In this document: piece after piece, positions 49,177 to 56,253 of the stretch
Position numbering within the stretch: the first letter of the stretch is position 1
Layout of the letters: each line of letters begins with the position of its first letter
Origin: Planctomycetota bacterium
Lineage (GTDB): Bacteria; Planctomycetota; UBA1135; UBA2386
Assembly (NCBI GenBank): GCA_020638655.1
Contig: JACKIC010000004.1
Span: 124,001-188,000, forward strand
DNA: 64,000 nt
Direction of reading: 5' to 3'
Translations under genes and position numbers: made by a program
The notes under the pieces: generated by a model
Told to the model about the DNA's origin: nothing
Database searches by the model: none
What the model saw: only the letters and a program-made list of their open reading frames with translations

Positions 49177-50112
49177 ATGAAGAACCGCGCGCTCCCGCTC
49201 CTGTGCCTGCTCTTGGCCGGCACCTGCCCGCCGCCGCAGGACGGTGTCACCTGGCAGACCTCGATCGAGGCCGCGACGCGGCTCGCCGCGCGCGAGGGCA
49301 AGGGCGTGCTGGTGCTGCAGCTGTTCGGCCGCTTCGACGAGACGCTCTGTTGAACGAACGCCCGCACCCTGAGAACCGTGCTGTTCTCGGACCCCAAGAT
49401 CCAGGCGCTGCTGCGTGACGAGCTGGTGCCGTGCTGGCAGTCGGTGCACGAGACCGCGAAGGTCGAGATCACCTTCGCCGACGGCAAGAAGCTCGAGCGC
49501 ACGCTGGGCGGCAACACGGTGATCTACGTCTGCACGGCCCAGGGGCGCGTCGTCGACGCGTTTCCCGGGGTCTACACGCCGGACGACTTCCTCGCCGAGG
49601 CGGGGCCGGCGCTCGCCGCGGTCCGGGGCGGGGTCGAACCCTCGCCGTTGACGTGGCAGCAGCTGCACGGCGCGGCCCCCGCGGAGCGAGCGGGGCTGCC
49701 CGGTCTGACGCCGAACGGCGCGGGCATGGCGTCGCTGCTCAGCACCATCAGCAAAGGCGTGGTCGAGAGCCCGCCGCGCCTGGCGATGCCGATCGTTCCG
49801 CCACAGGCCGCGACGACCGACCTCAGCAAGTACGCGATGAGCAGCCGCGACGTGGTTCGGCTCACGGTTCCCGAGGCCGCGAACGCGTCGCCGGCCGACA
49901 TCGGCCAGCGCGTCGTCGCCTTCGACTCCGCGCAGAACCGCCGGCTCGTGCGTCCCCAGGTGCACGCGCTGCTGGCGCGGACCGGGATCGGGTGCGTCCC
50001 CGTCTTGCTGCAGCACGAGATCTTCGAGGGCATCCTGCACGTCTCGCTGAGCGATCCCTACTTCGGCTACGGCGACGTGCTCGTGCCGGGCACGGCGGGC
50101 ATCGGACGCTGA
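49177..50112 (+). CDS. candidate selenoprotein, thioredoxin-fold-like secreted protein
   Basis: 311 residues if the in-frame TGA at 49351-49353 is decoded as selenocysteine (residue 59). The ATG at 49177 has a GAGGAAG Shine-Dalgarno and a signal peptide (RALPLLCLLLAGTC). Before the TGA the chain reads GKGVLVLQLFGRFDETLC, i.e. the beta strand and turn that precede a redox CxxC in thioredoxins. After it, in the same frame, it continues TNARTLRTVLFSDPKIQALL and ELVPCWQSV, GNTVIYVCTAQGRVVDAFPG, as in thioredoxin-like folds, to a stop at 50112. Codons stay planctomycete-like on both sides. The Cys directly before the TGA would pair with Sec. The alternative is a nonsense mutation, giving a 58-residue peptide. 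Confidence 0.6.
49369..49390 (+). promoter_or_regulatory. putative bacterial SECIS element
   Basis: A hairpin starts 15 nt after the TGA: an 8-bp stem with one G-U pair (49369-49376 with 49383-49390) and a 6-nt loop CGTGCT at 49377-49382. Loop size, a G in the first two loop bases and 23 nt between TGA and loop fit the published bacterial SECIS pattern as I recall it. The left arm forces a rare AGA codon. Confidence 0.55.
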
Positions 50113-50168
50113 GACGCGGTGCGCGGGAAGCTGATCCAGAACAGCGCCGCGCCGTCGCGCCGTGTGCA

Positions 50169-51569
50169 TCAGCGCGAGCCGACCCGCAGGTCGAGGCCGT
50201 TGCTGGCGATCACTCCCGCGGCGTTGCTGCCCGGCGACAACACCAGCGCCTGCTGGTAGAGCTGCAGGCCGATCATCGCCGTGCTGTTGGGGATCGACAG
50301 GTCCCAGGTCGCGCGGCCGTTGTTGGCGATGCGCAGGTCACTGACCAGCGGCGCGACGTACTGGCTGCAGCCGGGCATGCCGACCGCGGCGAGGCTGTTG
50401 GCCGTGGCCGCGAAGCCCGTCGCGAAGAACACCGGCACGCTGCCCTGCGGCACCCGCTGCACCTCGCTGGTGTAGGTCTCGCCGATCCAGGGATAGGAGA
50501 ACAGGCGGTTGTCGAGCTTGGGCACGCCGGCCGAGCCCGAACAGCCGGTGCCGTAGCGCGCGGTGGTGGTCGGGAACTGCGAACCGAACGCCCACAGATC
50601 GGTGGTGGGGCTGCCGCTGTTGGTGACGCCGCCGAACATGACCAGGCGATGGCCCGGTTCGTCGAAGGCCATCGAGTGTTTGCTGCGCGCGCTCGGGCAG
50701 GCCTCGACGCGCAGCGACCAGTTCTGACCGTTCCACTCCCAGGGGTAGTCGTTGGCGAGCTCGCCGCCGTGCACGATCACGCGGCCGCGTTCGAGGTCGG
50801 CCGCGATCGCGCCGCCGATGCGCGGCGGCGGCGCCGAAGCGGGCTGCGCCTGCTGCCACTGGTGGATCTGTCCGTCGTAGAGCCAGGTGTCGTTGTAGAG
50901 GATGTCCTGCGGACCGGAGACGGCGCTCTGCAGCGCGCCGCCGTGCAGCAGCACCTTGCCGTTGACCGCGTCGAAGGCCATCAGGTTCCACGCGCGCGGG
51001 CTCGGGCCGTTGGCCTGTGGCGGAATCTGACTCCACGAACCACCCGAGCACTCCCAGGTGTCCTGCGGATAGCCGCCGGGGAAGCCGGGCACCACGCCGC
51101 CGAACATGACGATCGTCATGTGGATCGGGTCGTAGGCCATGGCGTGGTTGCGTCGCGCGCTGGGGCCGCTCGGGCCCGGCTGCCACTGGTTGCCGTCGTA
51201 GAGCCAGGTGTCACCGCGCAGGCCGCTGCCGATCGTGAAGCCACCGAACAGGACGAGCAGGTTGCGCCGCACGTCGTAGGCCATGGCAGCGCCTTCGCGG
51301 GCCGGCGGCAGGGGGCCCGGCATCGGCGTCCACGTGTTGCCCTGCAGCAGCCACGCGTCCTGGAGAAAGCCCGCGTTGGGCTGGATCACCGGCGGCCGGC
51401 CCGAGAACAGCACCACGGGCCCGTCCTCGCCCAGGCTGGCCATCGCCGCTTCGTAGCGCGGCGGCGGCGAGGTCGGCGGATAGAGCAGGCTCCAGGTGGC
51501 CTGGGCGGTTGCGGTCGAGCAGACCAGGGTGGCGAGGGCGAGGCGCGACGTCGGATGCATGTCGGGCAT
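50169..51569 (-). CDS. secreted Kelch-repeat protein with C-terminal planctomycete module
   Basis: 466 residues from the ATG at 51569 (a second Met at 51560). A signal peptide (LALATLVCSTATAQ) precedes about six Kelch units, recognisable as MAYDVRRNLLVLFGG, DTWLYDGNQWQPG, MTIVMFGGVVPG, VLLHGGAL, VIVHGGEL and HRLVMFGGVTNSG. They form a galactose-oxidase-like propeller without the copper ligands. From ~335 (RYGTGCSGSAGVPKLD) a separate beta-sandwich module runs to the end (WDLSIPNSTAMIGLQLYQQA, then VIASNGLDLRVG). It matches the C-termini of the two propeller proteins at the start of the window. Exported, function unknown. Confidence 0.8.
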   Translation of the reverse strand: MPDMHPTSRLALATLVCSTATAQATWSLLYPPTSPPPRYEAAMASLGEDGPVVLFSGRPPVIQPNAGFLQDAWLLQGNTWTPMPGPLPPAREGAAMAYDVRRNLLVLFGGFTIGSGLRGDTWLYDGNQWQPGPSGPSARRNHAMAYDPIHMTIVMFGGVVPGFPGGYPQDTWECSGGSWSQIPPQANGPSPRAWNLMAFDAVNGKVLLHGGALQSAVSGPQDILYNDTWLYDGQIHQWQQAQPASAPPPRIGGAIAADLERGRVIVHGGELANDYPWEWNGQNWSLRVEACPSARSKHSMAFDEPGHRLVMFGGVTNSGSPTTDLWAFGSQFPTTTARYGTGCSGSAGVPKLDNRLFSYPWIGETYTSEVQRVPQGSVPVFFATGFAATANSLAAVGMPGCSQYVAPLVSDLRIANNGRATWDLSIPNSTAMIGLQLYQQALVLSPGSNAAGVIASNGLDLRVGSR

Positions 51570-51730
51570 GGCGACGAAACGGGCCCGATCTGGCCATCGG
51601 ATCGTGCGCCGGTCGACGGGCCCCGGCGCCGCCGGTGCGGTCGGAAACTGCCAGGTGGTCGAATACCCTGGCGCCGCTGGCGGGATGTAGATGCGTGTCC
51701 CACGCCATCGCCAGCATCCCGCCCCAGCGC

Positions 51731-52237
51731 ATGCCCGTCCCGATCGACCTCGCCGCCCTCGTCCGTCGCCACCAGGCCGGCCTGTGGCGGTATCTGCGCG
51801 CGCTCGGGGCGCCGGAAGACCTCGCCGAGGACCTGATGCAGGACACGTTCCTCGTCGCGATGGACCGGCTGGGCGAGGACCGCGGCGACGCGGCGGCGGC
51901 GGCGTTCCTGCGGCGCACGGCCAGGCACCTGCTGCTGCGGCGGCGGCGCGACCTGGGCCGGCGCGAGGCGATCCTGATCGACCTCGCCGACGCTGCGTGG
52001 CGGCGCGACTGCGGCGAAGACGACGGCGAACTGTGGCTCGCGTCGCTGCGTGCCTGTCTCGACCGGCTCGAGGGGCGCGCGCGCGAGGTCGTGCAGCGCT
52101 TCTACGGCGAAGGCCAGGACCGCGCCGCAGTGGCCGCGGCGATGGGCATGAAGGCGAACGGCGTCAAGACGCTGCTGCAGCGCGTGCGCGCGGCGCTGCG
52201 CGGCTGCATCGAGCAGCGCATCGGAGGTGCAGCATGA
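51731..52237 (+). CDS. ECF sigma factor with LRR membrane partner
   Basis: 168 residues, normal ECF size. Region 2: LAALVRRHQAGLWRYLRALG, then APEDLAEDLMQDTFLVAMDR with the DLMQD core-binding motif, and AAAFLRRTARHLLLRRRRDL. Region 4: LEGRAREVVQRFYGEGQDRA, then AMGMKANGVKTLLQRVRAAL. The frame upstream of 51731 is open but the ATG at 51731 starts exactly at region 2. The stop overlaps the ATG of the partner gene (ATGA, 52234-52237), so the two proteins are made together. No anti-sigma zinc motif is found in either. Confidence 0.88.
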   Translation: MPVPIDLAALVRRHQAGLWRYLRALGAPEDLAEDLMQDTFLVAMDRLGEDRGDAAAAAFLRRTARHLLLRRRRDLGRREAILIDLADAAWRRDCGEDDGELWLASLRACLDRLEGRAREVVQRFYGEGQDRAAVAAAMGMKANGVKTLLQRVRAALRGCIEQRIGGAA

Positions 52238-53874
52238 ACGGTTCCGATCGACACGCGGAAGAACTCGACGCGCGGCGGCTCGACTGGGCGCTGCGTGAGG
52301 TCGTGGGTGGGCGGCGGGCGCCCGACGTGACGGCGGCGGTGCTGGCGCGCGCCGCTGCCGGGGACCGCGGCGTTACCGAGCCGCTGGAGCCGCATGCGGG
52401 AACGTCGCGCGGCCGGTGGCTGTTGCTCGCGGCGGTGTTCGTGCTGGGGCTCGCGACGGCGTTCGGCGTGGGGTGGTTGCGGCAGCACGACGGGGCCGAC
52501 GACCGGCGCGAGGCGCAGGGCGATTTGGTCAGGATCGTCACCAGGGCCGCCGCGATCGCGTCGCTGCCCGCGGCCAGCAAGGCCGTCGAAGTGCACAACC
52601 TCGACGACGCGGCGGTGGCCGCGCTCGTGGCGCGCTGCCCGGACCTCGAGCACCTCTGCGTGTTCGCGAGCACGGCGACGGCGCGGCCCGCCTCGGTTGG
52701 CGACCGCGCGGTCTCGATCACCGACGATGCGCTGGTCGCGATCGGCTCGCTGCGGCACCTGCGGCGGCTCGAGCTCGTCGGCGTGCAGCACGTCACCGGC
52801 GCCAAGCTGCGCGAACTCGAGCGCCTGCCGCTGCTCGAACACCTCGCGCTGACCTTCCTCGACCTCGACGACGACAGCCTGCAGGTCCTGCCGCGGTTGC
52901 CGTCCCTGCGCGAACTCGACCTCGAGAGCAACCAGGGCTTCGGCGCGCGCGGCCTCGAGGCGATCGGTGCGTGCCCGGGTCTGCGCGTTCTGTCGCTGGC
53001 CGGATCGGGGCCGCTGCGCGACGACTGGTTCGCACCGCTCGCGCGGCTCACCAGACTCGAATCCCTGAACCTGCAGGCCATCGGCCTCTCGCGCCGGCTG
53101 CTGTTCGCCGAGGGCATGCCCGCGCCGCGCACGCCGGAGTTCGGGGAACGCGGTATCGGCGTCGCCGCGCTGCAGCCGTGGCCCGCGCTGCGGCACCTGT
53201 CGCTGGCCAACACCCTGAACATCGAGTCGTCGGTCGGCGCCAGGCTGGCGCGCGACTGTCCCGCGCTGCAGAACGTCGTGCTCGACGTCTGTCTGCAGAT
53301 CGACGACGGCACCGTCGCCGACCTGCTGTCGCTGCCGCAGCTGCGTTCGCTGAGTGTGCGCGGCTGCCCCGAGGTCACCGCGGCGTCGATACCGCGCCTC
53401 GTCACGGCCACACCGCTGCGCGAGGTCCACCTCGGCAAGGCGCCCTGGCTGACGCTCGAGCACGCCGGGCGGCTCGCGCGCGCGGGCAAGCGGGTCACCT
53501 GCGAACGTCCCGACGACCCTGCGTTCGAGGCGGCGTTGGCCGCGCTGACGCCGGTCTCCGTCGATCGCGTGTTGCGCGGTCGGGTGATGCGCGACGGCCG
53601 CCCCGTGATCGGCATGGTCGCGGCGCTGTATGCGCCGCTGGAACGTTCGAACGGCGTGCAGGTGCGTGTCACCGCGGCGCTCGCCACGGCGGTCGCGGGC
53701 GACGACGGGCGCTTCGTGCTCACGGCCGCCGTGCCCCCAGGCGAATACGAGCTGCGTCTCGAGGACCATCGTCCGTCGCCGCTCGCCGGCAGCCAGCCGG
53801 CCTGGGTGGCGCGTCGCGCGGTGACCATTCGCGATGGCGAAACCGTGCCGGATCTGGACTTCGTCCTGCGTTGA
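52234..53874 (+). CDS. transmembrane LRR protein, probable sigma partner
   Basis: 546 residues. GGAGG Shine-Dalgarno 6 nt before the ATG. The N-terminal ~60 residues are cytoplasmic (LDWALREVVGGRRAPDVTAA), the place where an anti-sigma domain would bind. The transmembrane helix is 61-82 (RWLLLAAVFVLGLATAFGVG). Outside, ~10 leucine-rich repeats run from ~120 to ~430, e.g. LRHLRRLELVGVQHVTGAKL, LEHLALTFLDLDDDSL and LRELDLESNQGFGARGL, with a final carboxypeptidase-regulatory-like unit (VLRGRVMRDGRPVIGMVAAL, PPGEYELRLED). The layout suggests that extracytoplasmic binding to the LRR is signalled to the sigma factor. Confidence 0.75.
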   Translation: MNGSDRHAEELDARRLDWALREVVGGRRAPDVTAAVLARAAAGDRGVTEPLEPHAGTSRGRWLLLAAVFVLGLATAFGVGWLRQHDGADDRREAQGDLVRIVTRAAAIASLPAASKAVEVHNLDDAAVAALVARCPDLEHLCVFASTATARPASVGDRAVSITDDALVAIGSLRHLRRLELVGVQHVTGAKLRELERLPLLEHLALTFLDLDDDSLQVLPRLPSLRELDLESNQGFGARGLEAIGACPGLRVLSLAGSGPLRDDWFAPLARLTRLESLNLQAIGLSRRLLFAEGMPAPRTPEFGERGIGVAALQPWPALRHLSLANTLNIESSVGARLARDCPALQNVVLDVCLQIDDGTVADLLSLPQLRSLSVRGCPEVTAASIPRLVTATPLREVHLGKAPWLTLEHAGRLARAGKRVTCERPDDPAFEAALAALTPVSVDRVLRGRVMRDGRPVIGMVAALYAPLERSNGVQVRVTAALATAVAGDDGRFVLTAAVPPGEYELRLEDHRPSPLAGSQPAWVARRAVTIRDGETVPDLDFVLR

Positions 53875-54022
53875 ACGGTGTCGTCGGCGGTGATCCGGCC
53901 AGCGCGTCGGGAGACTTGCCGCGCGAGCAGGCGATGTAGGCTGGCCACCCCCTGATCGGGCGACGTAGGATTGGGCGTGGGCATGGCGCTCGAACCCGCC
54001 GCCCGCCTCAAGGAGTCCGATC

Positions 54023-55096
54023 ATGAAGCCCCAGTCCCGTACCCTGCTCGTCCTCGCCCTCGCACTGCCGCCGCTGTTCGCGCAAGAATCTGCGCCGGAC
54101 GCCGCGCCGCAGATGCCCAGCCCCAAGACCGCCGAACACGATGCGCTGCTGCCGCTGGCCGGCAACTGGACGACGCACTCGAAGATGGCGGCGATGCCCG
54201 GGGTGCCGGGCATGGAGGAGGCCAGCGAGTGGAACGGCTTCGAGACCGCCGAGCTCGTCTGCAACGGCCTGTGGCTCAAGGTCACCGGCGACAACAAGTG
54301 CAAGGACAAGTCGTGCTCGGGCATCTGGATGCTCGGCTACGACCCGTTCGCCAAGCGCTACAAGTGCGTGTTCGCGTCCGACACCGACGACGCGCCGGGC
54401 GTCGTCGACGCCGTGCGCGACGCCGCGAAGAACACCTGGACGTTCACGGGCGACTCGCCGATGGGCAAGTTCAAGAGCGTGTTCGTCGTCAGCGACAAGG
54501 ACACCACGGTCGAGACGATCTACTCGATCACCGACGACGGCACCGAGCACGAGGTGATGCGCACCGAGCGCAAGCGGCACAGCGGCGCCGTTCCCAAGCC
54601 CGCGTCGGCGACCAAGGGCGCGGGCCTGCCGGCCGACGCGCCCGCGGCGCTGGCCGCGCTCGTGCAGGACTGCGGCACGTGGGACGCCCAGATGAAGATG
54701 GTCATGCCGGGCGCGCCGACGATGGAGTCCAAGTGCAAGGAGGTCGTGCGCCCGATCTGCGGCGGCAAGTGGACCTGGACGGACTACACCGGCACGGTCA
54801 TGGGCATGCCCTTCGAAGGGCACGCGCTGACCGGCTGGGACGCGACCAAGCAGAGGGTCGTCAGCTACTGGGTCGACTCGATGTCGGCGCCGCTGATGCA
54901 GACCGAAGGCGTCTACGACGCGGCCAAGCGCTCGTTCGCGCTGAAGGGCTCGTGCTACGACGAGGGCGGCCAGGTCGTGCCGGTGACGCAGGTCGTCAAG
55001 TGCCCGAGCGACACCGAGCGCGAGCTGCGCATGACGTTCGGTGAGGGCGAAGGCCAGCACGTGATGACGATCCAGTACACGCGCGTCGGCAAGTGA
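54023..55096 (+). CDS. secreted tandem DUF1579 protein
   Basis: 357 residues with an AAGGAG Shine-Dalgarno and a signal peptide (TLLVLALALPPLFAQ). Two DUF1579 domains lie in tandem. Copy 1 (~38-190): LLPLAGNWTTHSKMAAMPG, LWLKVTGDNK and GIWMLGYDPFAKRYKCVFAS. Copy 2 (~205-357): DCGTWDAQMKMVMPGAPTME, GKWTWTDYTGTVMGMPFEGH and ALTGWDATKQRVVSYWVDSM. The domain is lipocalin/FABP-like and often exported in planctomycetes; function not known. Cys pairs (KCKDKSC) may form a disulfide. The gene is convergent with the propeller gene ending at 55138. Confidence 0.85.
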   Translation: MKPQSRTLLVLALALPPLFAQESAPDAAPQMPSPKTAEHDALLPLAGNWTTHSKMAAMPGVPGMEEASEWNGFETAELVCNGLWLKVTGDNKCKDKSCSGIWMLGYDPFAKRYKCVFASDTDDAPGVVDAVRDAAKNTWTFTGDSPMGKFKSVFVVSDKDTTVETIYSITDDGTEHEVMRTERKRHSGAVPKPASATKGAGLPADAPAALAALVQDCGTWDAQMKMVMPGAPTMESKCKEVVRPICGGKWTWTDYTGTVMGMPFEGHALTGWDATKQRVVSYWVDSMSAPLMQTEGVYDAAKRSFALKGSCYDEGGQVVPVTQVVKCPSDTERELRMTFGEGEGQHVMTIQYTRVGK

Positions 55097-55137
55097 TGCG
55101 CGGCGGCGGGTGCCTTGGTGCCAGGGGAGGCCTGGTC

Positions 55138-56253
55138 CTACCAGGGCACCCGCACGAACATCGGCCCGCACTTGCCCAGGTCCTTCAGGTGCCAGAGGAC
55201 CTTGCCGTCCGCGGCGAACAGGAGCAGCCCGCTGGCGCCCGAGACCACGGTGCGCCCGTCGCGCAGGCGCACGACGTCGTTGGCGATGCCCTGGACCTTG
55301 AACACCTCGCGCGCCTTGCCGTCGGCGTCGACCTCGAACACCTGGCCGCTGTGGGCGCTGACCATCGTGTGGCCGTTCGGCAGCGGGAACACGCCGCAGC
55401 ACGGCGTCGGCAGGACCACCGAGTTCAGCACCTCGCCGTCCAGTGAGAGCGTCGTCAGGCTCGGCGGCTTGCGCGTCACGGCGAGCACCTGATCGAACAG
55501 GCGCAGCGAGCGGAACGAGTCGTTCTTCTTCGACCAGATCACCGCGTTGTCGGCGCCGCGCCGGGCCAGCACGCCGTCGCCTTCCCAGTTGGTCGTGACG
55601 CGACTGCCGTCGTCGAGCGGCTGGAAGGAGGTCATGCTGTGCACGACCTTGTCGCTGTTCTTGACCGTGCCGTCCCAGTCGCAGAGCACCACCGCGCCCT
55701 GATCGAAGCTGATCGCGCCGAACCGGTCGCCGGGCATCGGCCACACGCCCCAGGGACCCTTGCAGGCGGCGCGCCGCACGATCTTGCCGTCGAAGTCGAC
55801 CTGTGCGACCTCGTCCTTCTCGTTGAGCGAGAGCAGGATGCACGGCGGGCCTTCGATGCGCGCGATCGCCGCGGCCAGCTCGCTGCGCCAGGGCTCCGCG
55901 GCCTTGTCCATGGCGCGGTGCAGCACGGGGGCCGCGGGCGCGGCCTCGCCACCGAGTTGCAGCAGCACGCGCAGGGCCGGCGCGGCGCCGTCGCCGCCAC
56001 GCGCGACCGCAGCGGCGAGCATCGGCACCGCCGGCGGGCCTTCGCGCCAGAGGGCGAACATCGCGGCGCTGCGCCGGGCGGGATCGGCGAGCGCGAGCAG
56101 GTGGCGTTCGATCGCGGTGCGCGGCTCCCTGGGAGCCTGTTCCTGCGCCGCGGCAACGGCGGCGAGGAGCACGAACGCGGGTGCGGCGGCGAGTCGCATG
56201 GCGACCATTGTGCCGCGGACGGGCGACGCGTGCGCGTCCGATCGGCGGGTCAT
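55138..56253 (-). CDS. secreted HEAT-like/propeller protein
   Basis: 371 residues if started at the ATG 56251-56253, which forms an ATGA overlap with the stop of the upstream lipoprotein gene. An internal ATG at 56199 starts right at the signal peptide (RLAAAPAFVLLAAVAAAQ) and is a good alternative. N-terminal ~110 mature residues are short helical repeats (RHLLALADPARRSAAMFALW, APALRVLLQLGGEAAPAAPV), then a PQQ/NHL-like propeller: LLSLNEKDEVAQVDFDGKIV, VVLCDWDGTVKNSDKV and GVFPLPNGHTMVSAHSGQVF. Ends with CGPMFVRVPW. Likely periplasmic, co-expressed with the lipoprotein; role unknown. Confidence 0.65.
   Translation of the reverse strand: MTRRSDAHASPVRGTMVAMRLAAAPAFVLLAAVAAAQEQAPREPRTAIERHLLALADPARRSAAMFALWREGPPAVPMLAAAVARGGDGAAPALRVLLQLGGEAAPAAPVLHRAMDKAAEPWRSELAAAIARIEGPPCILLSLNEKDEVAQVDFDGKIVRRAACKGPWGVWPMPGDRFGAISFDQGAVVLCDWDGTVKNSDKVVHSMTSFQPLDDGSRVTTNWEGDGVLARRGADNAVIWSKKNDSFRSLRLFDQVLAVTRKPPSLTTLSLDGEVLNSVVLPTPCCGVFPLPNGHTMVSAHSGQVFEVDADGKAREVFKVQGIANDVVRLRDGRTVVSGASGLLLFAADGKVLWHLKDLGKCGPMFVRVPW

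Noticed and set aside
49123..50112. Two separate genes, 49123-49353 and 49378-50112
   Set aside because: Both are in the same frame on either side of one TGA, the second has only a mid-domain GTG and no Shine-Dalgarno, and the joined product makes a continuous thioredoxin-like chain. A nonsense mutation remains possible.
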